From Polyangia bacterium (GTDB lineage: Bacteria; Myxococcota_A; Polyangia; Nannocystales; Nannocystaceae): 64,000 nt of DNA. The stretch covers positions 47,746 through 111,745 of the forward strand of contig JAUHWG010000031.1 of the NCBI GenBank assembly GCA_030424595.1, read 5' to 3'. The position numbers were made by a program, and so were the translations under genes. The number at the start of each line of letters is the position of its first letter. The stretch's first letter is position 1. Positions 59,073 to 64,000 of this stretch are shown piece by piece. The notes under the pieces are model-generated. The model made no database searches. It saw nothing but the letters and a program-made list of their open reading frames with translations, and was not told where the DNA came from.

Positions 59073-60230
59073 ATGACGACATCTCGCTGGATACGCGCTC
59101 AAATCTCGCGCCGAGCGGCCCTCCGCGGGCTCTGGACCTCGGCGGCGACGCTCCTGACCACCGGCTGCGGCTTCCCACCCGAGACAGGCGAGGCCTTCGC
59201 CCCCTGGGACTTCCCCGGCGATGAGGAGCGACCGGAGCTCCTCGCCGTCGGCGCGGCGATCCTCGCGGCCAACCCCCACAACACCCAACCCTGGCGGTTT
59301 CGCGTGACACCGGAGGAGATCGAGCTGCGGGCGGATCTGGAGCGCTCTCTCAGGACGATGGACAGCCTTCATCGAGAGATGTGGATCGGCCTCGGCTGCG
59401 CGATCGAGAACCTGGTGATCGCCGCGCGGGCGAACGGGCGGGCGGTCGAGGTCAAGCTGATGCCCGAGGCCGACGAGGCGGCCTTGGTCGCTCGGGTTCG
59501 ACTCACGCCGGCCGAGCCCGCGGCCGAGGAGCTCTACGACGCGATCCCAGCGCGTCACACCAACCGCGGCGAGTACACCTCAGCGCCGATCGAGCGCCTG
59601 GAGGAGCTCCTCCGGGCCGAGCTTCAGGGACAGGGAACGCTCTCGCTGACCTACCACGCGGCAGGTGAGCCGCGCCGGCTCTTGGAGTCGGGGATCGTCG
59701 ACGCGACGAAGGCTCTCCTGGCGGACGAGGAGATGTCCGAGGACAGCCATCACTGGTATCGCCACACCGAGGAGGAGATCGATCGTCATCGCGACGGCAC
59801 AACCCTCGACGCGACCGGCAACGGGGCGACGCTCCGCCGCTTCGGCAAGCTCACCGCCCGCCCCTCGGCCGAGCGCGCGGGCGAGTATTGGCTCGCGAAC
59901 GTCGAGCGTTCACAGCTCGGCGGCGCGGCCTTTGTCATCCTCGCGAGCGCGGACCGCAACGATCGCCGGCAACAGCTCGAGATCGGCCGCGCCTACCAGC
60001 GCATGCACCTGCGGGCGACCTCCCTCGGCCTGGCGATGCAGCCGCACAATCAGATGGCCGAGCGTCAGGACCGCGAAGAGACCCTCGGGAGCGAGCCTGA
60101 GTTCGCCTCGCGCCTCGCCTCGCTCGTGGGACCCGAGGGCTTCGGCGCGCAGATGATCTTCCGCGTCGGTGTCCCCTGGGACGACGCCTTCTCCAGCCCC
60201 CGACGCGGCCTCGAGGAGGTGATCGAATGA
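59073..60230 (+). CDS. nitroreductase-family (Acg-like) FMN-binding oxidoreductase, Tat/lipoprotein-type
   Basis: A 385-residue protein. The N-terminus has a Tat-like twin-arginine (ISRRAALRGLWTSAATLLTTGC) ending in a possible lipobox, so export with bound flavin is likely. The nitroreductase fold is visible in AAILAANPHNTQPWRFRVTPEEIEL (FMN site), IPARHTNRGEYTSAPI, and RAYQRMHLRATSLGLAMQPHNQMAER. Related Acg-type proteins respond to stress or bind FMN without known substrate. First gene of a three-gene operon with overlapping starts; its promoter is flanked by two operators. Confidence 0.82.
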   Translation: MTTSRWIRAQISRRAALRGLWTSAATLLTTGCGFPPETGEAFAPWDFPGDEERPELLAVGAAILAANPHNTQPWRFRVTPEEIELRADLERSLRTMDSLHREMWIGLGCAIENLVIAARANGRAVEVKLMPEADEAALVARVRLTPAEPAAEELYDAIPARHTNRGEYTSAPIERLEELLRAELQGQGTLSLTYHAAGEPRRLLESGIVDATKALLADEEMSEDSHHWYRHTEEEIDRHRDGTTLDATGNGATLRRFGKLTARPSAERAGEYWLANVERSQLGGAAFVILASADRNDRRQQLEIGRAYQRMHLRATSLGLAMQPHNQMAERQDREETLGSEPEFASRLASLVGPEGFGAQMIFRVGVPWDDAFSSPRRGLEEVIE

Positions 60231-60706
60231 AGCCGAGGAGACGAACCCGCAGGCGCACCTCGCGGTCCGCGGCGGGCCTCTGCACAGCGCTCGCGATCAT
60301 CACCGCGACGCCGCCGAGCGAGGCCAAGGTGTCCGCGGTCGCCTCGACCTCTGCGTCGTCGACCGCCCCCCGCCCTGCGCGGGCCCGGGGCGACGTGCCC
60401 CTCGCCGCGACCCTCGGCCTGAGCATCGGCTCTACCCGCGAGACCCTCCGCCTCAGCCGAGAGGACGGGGCCTCGAGCGTCGACACGAGGGCGCTCATGA
60501 CGAGTCGGCTCGACCTCGGGCTCAACTACATCGTCGCCGGGATCGGCGGTGAGCGCTGGCGCCTGCGCGGCCAGTCGAGCCTCGTCGGGCTCGGCGCAGA
60601 GGAGGAGACGATCGCGGGGGCGGCCCAACGACGAAGCGCGAGCACGGGCGTCGCCCCCTTCGAGGTGATGCTCCGCGTGCGGGTCCCAATTCCCCGCCGC
60701 CGATGA
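60227..60706 (+). CDS. hypothetical exported protein
   Basis: A 159-residue protein with a basic head (MKPRRRTRRRTSRS) and hydrophobic stretch AAGLCTALAIITATPPSEA, a probable signal peptide. The mature part has beta-like alternation (LAATLGLSIGSTRETLRLS, SRLDLGLNYIVAGIGGERWRLRGQSSLVG, FEVMLRVRVPI), which might be a small barrel or sandwich. Family unknown. It overlaps the oxidoreductase stop (ATGA) and the TetR start, so it is co-translated with both. Confidence 0.6.
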   Translation: MKPRRRTRRRTSRSAAGLCTALAIITATPPSEAKVSAVASTSASSTAPRPARARGDVPLAATLGLSIGSTRETLRLSREDGASSVDTRALMTSRLDLGLNYIVAGIGGERWRLRGQSSLVGLGAEEETIAGAAQRRSASTGVAPFEVMLRVRVPIPRRR

Positions 60707-61365
60707 GGGCCAGATCTGTCACACTGCGGCCTCCCATGGCCCAGACGCCCGGAAGGAGCCGACAGAAGCGGCGGATCGAGACAGAGCAGCGTCTTCGCGA
60801 CGCGGTCGAGGAGCTGATCTGCGAGCGCGGCGTCGAGGCGCTCGGGGTCAACGCGGTGGCGGCCCAGGCGGGCGTCGACAAGGCCCTGATCTACCGCTAC
60901 TTCGGCGGTCTTCCCGGCCTCGTCGAGGCCTACGCCCAAGGGGCCGATTTTTGGCCGACCCTCGACGAGATCCTGGGACCTGACCGCGAGCTCCTCCGCC
61001 GCGACGACGTCGCCGAGATCGGCGCAGAGATCCTCCGCCGTCACGCCCAAGCCCTCCGATCGAGGCCGCACACGCTGGAGATCCTCGCCCGCGAGTGTGT
61101 CGAGCGCGGACCCCTTACGATCATGCTCGAGGAGGTCCGGGAGCGGCGAACCGAGGCGATGTACGCCGAGATGGCCGCCGCAGGCTACGAGGTCTCACCG
61201 ATCGAGGCGAGCGTTGGAGCGCTCTTCGCAGCGGCGATCAACTACCTCGCCATCCGCTCCCGCTTCATCAAGCTCTTCGGCGGCGCCGACCTCGGGAGCG
61301 ACGACGGATGGGACTCGATCATCGGCTCGGTCGAGGCGGTCTTCCGCGCGCTCCGGCGCCCCTAG
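60703..61365 (+). CDS. TetR-family transcriptional regulator
   Basis: A 220-residue repressor. Helix-turn-helix at about 20-65: RDAVEELICERGVEALGVNAVAAQAGVDKALIYRYFGGLPGLVEAYAQG; the C-terminal ~140 residues form the helical ligand/dimer domain (LEILARECVERGPLTIMLEEVRERRTEAMYAEMAAAGY). Last gene of the operon, starting in the stop of the previous gene (ATGA); an internal ATG at 60736 is an alternative. It probably binds the two GTCAC-N6-GTGAC sites around the promoter, an autoregulatory loop (inference). Confidence 0.88.
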   Translation: MRARSVTLRPPMAQTPGRSRQKRRIETEQRLRDAVEELICERGVEALGVNAVAAQAGVDKALIYRYFGGLPGLVEAYAQGADFWPTLDEILGPDRELLRRDDVAEIGAEILRRHAQALRSRPHTLEILARECVERGPLTIMLEEVRERRTEAMYAEMAAAGYEVSPIEASVGALFAAAINYLAIRSRFIKLFGGADLGSDDGWDSIIGSVEAVFRALRRP

Positions 61366-61503
61366 CAGCCTATCTCGCCGATGACCTCCTCCTCCTCAGG
61401 AGGCCGTATCCGAGCGTGCTCCTGCTCGACGGCCCGCTGTCGAGCGAGCCGATTCCCCCTCGAGGCTCTCAGCCCGGCTGATACCCTCCAGCTTCGATCC
61501 AAC

Positions 61504-61977
61504 ATGCCCCATAGCGTTGATATCCCGAAGACACAGCCCCCAGCGTTCCCGGACCGCTGTATCGAGTGCGGCAAGGGGTCCCCTGGAGCGACGCTGACCT
61601 GCTCGGCGTCGACGAGCGCCTGGAAGCCGCTCAAGGAGCCGCTGTGGAAGGGCTGGAAGCAGGAGGTGCCCGTGTGCGAGGGCTGCAAAGGAGCGCTGCG
61701 CCGCGGCAAGTGGCTCGGCCGACTTGTCTTTGTGGCGAGCATCACGGTCACGCTCAGCATTCTCCTCGTCATGCTCACCTTCTCTCCCTCCTTCGCGGAG
61801 GGATGGGTCGGATACGCGGCGCTCTTCGGCGCGATCGCGGTGCCCCTCCTCGTCGGACAGGCCATCTTCACCCCGAGCGTCGAGTTCTCAGGCTTCGCCG
61901 ACCGGCTGGTCTTCAACTTTCGCAGCCCCGACTACGCCAAGGAGTTCGCCGCGCTCAACGAGTCTGTCGTGAAGTGA
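61504..61977 (+). CDS. zinc-ribbon membrane protein
   Basis: A 157-residue protein. Two CxxC pairs near the N-terminus (DRCIECGKGSPG and VPVCEGCKGALRRG) form a zinc ribbon. Two membrane segments follow at about 73-93 (LVFVASITVTLSILLVMLTF) and 100-120 (GWVGYAALFGAIAVPLLVG), then a short C-terminal domain (DRLVFNFRSPDYAKEFAALNESVV). Family unknown, though zinc-ribbon/two-TM proteins of this layout are common in myxobacteria. TACCCT at 61482-61487 is a possible -10. Confidence 0.7.
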   Translation: MPHSVDIPKTQPPAFPDRCIECGKGSPGATLTCSASTSAWKPLKEPLWKGWKQEVPVCEGCKGALRRGKWLGRLVFVASITVTLSILLVMLTFSPSFAEGWVGYAALFGAIAVPLLVGQAIFTPSVEFSGFADRLVFNFRSPDYAKEFAALNESVVK

Positions 61978-62010
61978 GGCGGAGACCGTGCTGACCCGCA
62001 CCCGCGGAGC

Positions 62011-63111
62011 TCAAGCGGCAGCCTCGCTCACTCGTCCCGGCCAGTGGAACCAAGCGACGAAGCGGTCGTCGATGATCCGGGCGCCGACAAGGCCGGTCTC
62101 GTAGGCCTTCTTGGTCTCCGTGAGGCGGTAGCCGTGGACGACGAGGTCGGCGCAGATCCGCAGGCCGAGGCCGTGACCCCCCGTCGTAAAGCCGCCGACG
62201 AAGAGCTCGCTTAGATCATCGCCAAAGCGCTCGCGCAGGCGGGCCTTCTGCGCAGCTGAGACTTGGTTGACGACGGCGAAGCGGACGTTGCCGGGGCCGG
62301 CCACCTTCGCGTCCGCGCTCGCCGAGCTGACCGGATCGACGCGGACGTAGACCGCACCGTCGGCGGTGAAGCGGGTCGCGTTGTTGATGAGGTTGTAGAG
62401 AACCCGGTCAAGGGCCGCGAACTCGATACAACAGTCGGCGATCGAGCCGTCAAAGCTCGAGCTGTAGTCGATCGCCGCGCTGGCGCCGTCGATCATGTAG
62501 TCGGTCTCCGACCATTTCTCGCGGAGGAGGTCGATCCGGTGGTGGAGGATCTCTTGGTCGGCGGCGGTCTCCTCCGGGTCCAGGTCATGCACGGCGCTGC
62601 GCATGATCTTCATGTGGTCTCGGACGAGGAGGTAGACCCGCTCAAATTCGCCGGGGAGGGCCTCGCCCTCCTCGATGACCTCGAGCAAGAGGGCGAGCGC
62701 GTTGTAGGAGCCGCCGCGAACGTCGTGGTAGGCCTGTCGCAGCTGGAGGCTCAGCTCGTCCCGCTCTAGACCGACGCCGAGCTCGGCGACGCGCGGCGCG
62801 AGCTCCTCGCTGTAGCGCTGTCTGCGGAGGAGCTCCACCAGCGTCTCCGGCCCCGCGCTCCCCTGATAGACGGTCCGGGCTGCGGCGTAGACCTCCCCGA
62901 GGAACGCGTAGAGCGCTCGGACCCTCGCGGCATCGTCAGCAGCGAAGTCGCCCAAGGCGACCCCCGTGATCCCAAAGTGCCGCTCTCCGACGCTTGGCAA
63001 GGGCTCCGGGTGCAGGTCCTCCAAGAGCTCCGATGCGAGCGGAGGCAGGGGCCTGCTCGCGGCATCTCCGGTCTGCTCACGCTTCGCTCCGCTTCGGGTC
63101 TCATCGGCCAT
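62011..63111 (-). CDS. soluble histidine-kinase-like ATPase
   Basis: A 366-residue protein without membrane segments. A helical dimer/phosphotransfer-like region (LQLRQAYHDVRGGSYNALALLLEVI, candidate phospho-His in YHDVRGG) precedes a HATPase_c domain: N box ALDRVLYNLINNATRFTADGAVYV and G box FVGGFTTGGHGLGLRICADLV. The N-terminal ~110 residues (FGITGVALGDFAADDAARVRALYAFLGEVYAAARTVY) are a possible sensory domain. No response regulator is adjacent, so the partner is elsewhere. Similar orphan kinases are abundant in myxobacteria. Confidence 0.78.
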   Translation of the reverse strand: MADETRSGAKREQTGDAASRPLPPLASELLEDLHPEPLPSVGERHFGITGVALGDFAADDAARVRALYAFLGEVYAAARTVYQGSAGPETLVELLRRQRYSEELAPRVAELGVGLERDELSLQLRQAYHDVRGGSYNALALLLEVIEEGEALPGEFERVYLLVRDHMKIMRSAVHDLDPEETAADQEILHHRIDLLREKWSETDYMIDGASAAIDYSSSFDGSIADCCIEFAALDRVLYNLINNATRFTADGAVYVRVDPVSSASADAKVAGPGNVRFAVVNQVSAAQKARLRERFGDDLSELFVGGFTTGGHGLGLRICADLVVHGYRLTETKKAYETGLVGARIIDDRFVAWFHWPGRVSEAAA

Positions 63112-63501
63112 CTCCGCTATCGTAGGGGATCCTCGGCGGATGATCAGCCGAGTGCGGGTGCCCGCCCCCTGAACCCTGAGCTCTCGCGAGCTAGCGCGCA
63201 GGTGAACCTGCGGCCTGCCGCCTCGTCACGGCGCGCTATTCGTACATTCTGAGCCTTGGGCCGTGCCGAAAGCGCACCTCATTACCGCGTGGATTCTTTG
63301 GCTCCACACCTGGGAATGCGCAGGACCCGGCCCCGCCCGACGAGCGTCGCAGCTCGCCGCTCACAAGCGAAGTCTTGGCTTGTCGATCGGCTAGCGCGGC
63401 CCCACTCAGACCGCACTGCGCCGACGGCGACATCCTGTGCCTCCTGCATGACGTTCGACGCTCTACGGAGCATCGGAGCGCCACAGCGCCGGGCTGCTAG
63501 T
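63112..63501. other. intergenic region before the right-hand repeat element
   Basis: About 390 bp with no supportable gene. Its end (gggctgctagt) resembles the sequence flanking the left element copy. Confidence 0.4.
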
Positions 63502-64000
63502 CCTAAAACAAGCGCTGGTGTGAAACCGCCCCCCAGTTCCGTGTAGAAGTGCGCTCACGCGGACTTTTGCCGCCCGAGTGCTCGGGCGCGGGTGAAGGCT
63601 CACCTCCTGCTTGACGACGGGCGGAGCTCGGAGGCTGAAGGCGGGCGGGCGAGGGGCGACGAGGCGGGTCCCTCGCGGACGCGGGTCCTCCCATGCCACG
63701 TGCTCGCCACGGGTCAAGCTGAGCTGCTTGAAGAGACAGGGTACGCGTGTCTCCGCGCGAGGCACGGGTCCTCCCGCTGCGTCCCTCCCGTCGCCCCTCG
63801 CTCGCCCGAGCGAGTCTGTCGGCGCTCCGCTTGCGGGTACGTGGATCGCCTGCTCGCGTAGGTCTTCGCTCGGTACGTGCTCGTCGAGACTCTCGACGAT
63901 GATGAGAAACAACGCGCATCGTCGGCCGAACTTCGGTCCGTGTCGAAGTCCAAGCGAGCGCGAGCCTCCGAGGCCCCAGTGAGAACACCGAGCGGGACAA
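63502..64000. mobile_element. second copy of the fold-back element arm, cut by the window end
   Basis: From cctaaaacaagcgctgg onward the sequence follows the left arm of the 1173-2444 element: the block from about 63600 (gacgggcggagctcggag) matches 1288 and on, and the inner end (gtgagaacaccgagc) falls at 63979-63994. The end inverted repeat is more diverged than in the left copy. The right half, if present, lies beyond the window. The insertion again follows the string CTAGT. Confidence 0.7.

Noticed and set aside
1..64000. tRNA, rRNA and CRISPR arrays
   Set aside because: Looked for T-loop-like strings, conserved rRNA segments and regularly spaced repeats in the gaps on both strands; none was convincing.

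Overview
The window is very GC-rich, has strong third-position G/C bias, and carries many lipoproteins with Thr/Ser-rich linkers and Cys-rich repeats (CGDGxxxxxExCDDG, NGDETDVDCGGxC). It also holds a fibrinogen-like secreted protein and many short-leader or leaderless-looking starts. This combination points to a myxobacterium, most likely of the Nannocystaceae (Plesiocystis/Nannocystis type). The assignment is an inference from protein style; no rRNA or other marker gene is present.

Layout. 1-1101 is the 3' end of an M1-type aminopeptidase with HEAT repeats. It is followed by a 14-bp tandem repeat and a 1.27-kb fold-back element (1173-2444) whose arms are about 0.5-kb inverted repeats. A related copy runs off the right edge (63502-64000). 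2562-5275 holds an ankyrin-repeat gene and a small unknown partner. 5604-29972 is a type VI secretion system (T6SS) locus: FHA protein, two unknown lipoproteins, tssJ, tssK, tssL, tssM, a second divergent tssC, tssA, hcp (opposite strand), tssB, tssC, a membrane protein, an FHA-TM-LysM-MepA endopeptidase fusion, an FHA-TM-beta-propeller protein (opposite strand), tssE, tssF and tssG. No ClpV (TssH), VgrG (TssI), PAAR or recognisable effector is present, so those parts must lie elsewhere or be absent.

30-41 kb is a mixed region: a small membrane protein, alpha-glucan phosphorylase, a YtkA-like lipoprotein, secreted Cys-rich lipoproteins, a divergent kptA/LysR pair, a DUF952-GNAT fusion, a gene remnant and a DUF2254 membrane protein. 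41.4-44.7 kb looks like a zinc-limitation locus on the minus strand: a COG0523 GTPase overlapping an FAD-dependent oxidoreductase, a cysteine-free L33 and a MerC-like protein. It is followed by a decayed gene and a pair of M16 peptidases, one active and one lacking the zinc motif.

48-58 kb carries lipoproteins, a beta-propeller/di-heme cytochrome c protein with a propeller lipoprotein downstream, an EF-hand-type lipoprotein, an isoprenylcysteine methyltransferase-family membrane protein and a lamin-tail lipoprotein. 58.3-63.1 kb holds folB, a nitroreductase/secreted protein/TetR operon with two identical-pattern palindromic operators around its promoter, a zinc-ribbon membrane protein and a soluble histidine-kinase-like protein.

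The most distinctive system is the T6SS locus. Three FHA-domain proteins, one of them carrying its own peptidoglycan endopeptidase, suggest phosphorylation-gated assembly coupled to local cell-wall opening. No tRNA, rRNA or CRISPR array was seen.
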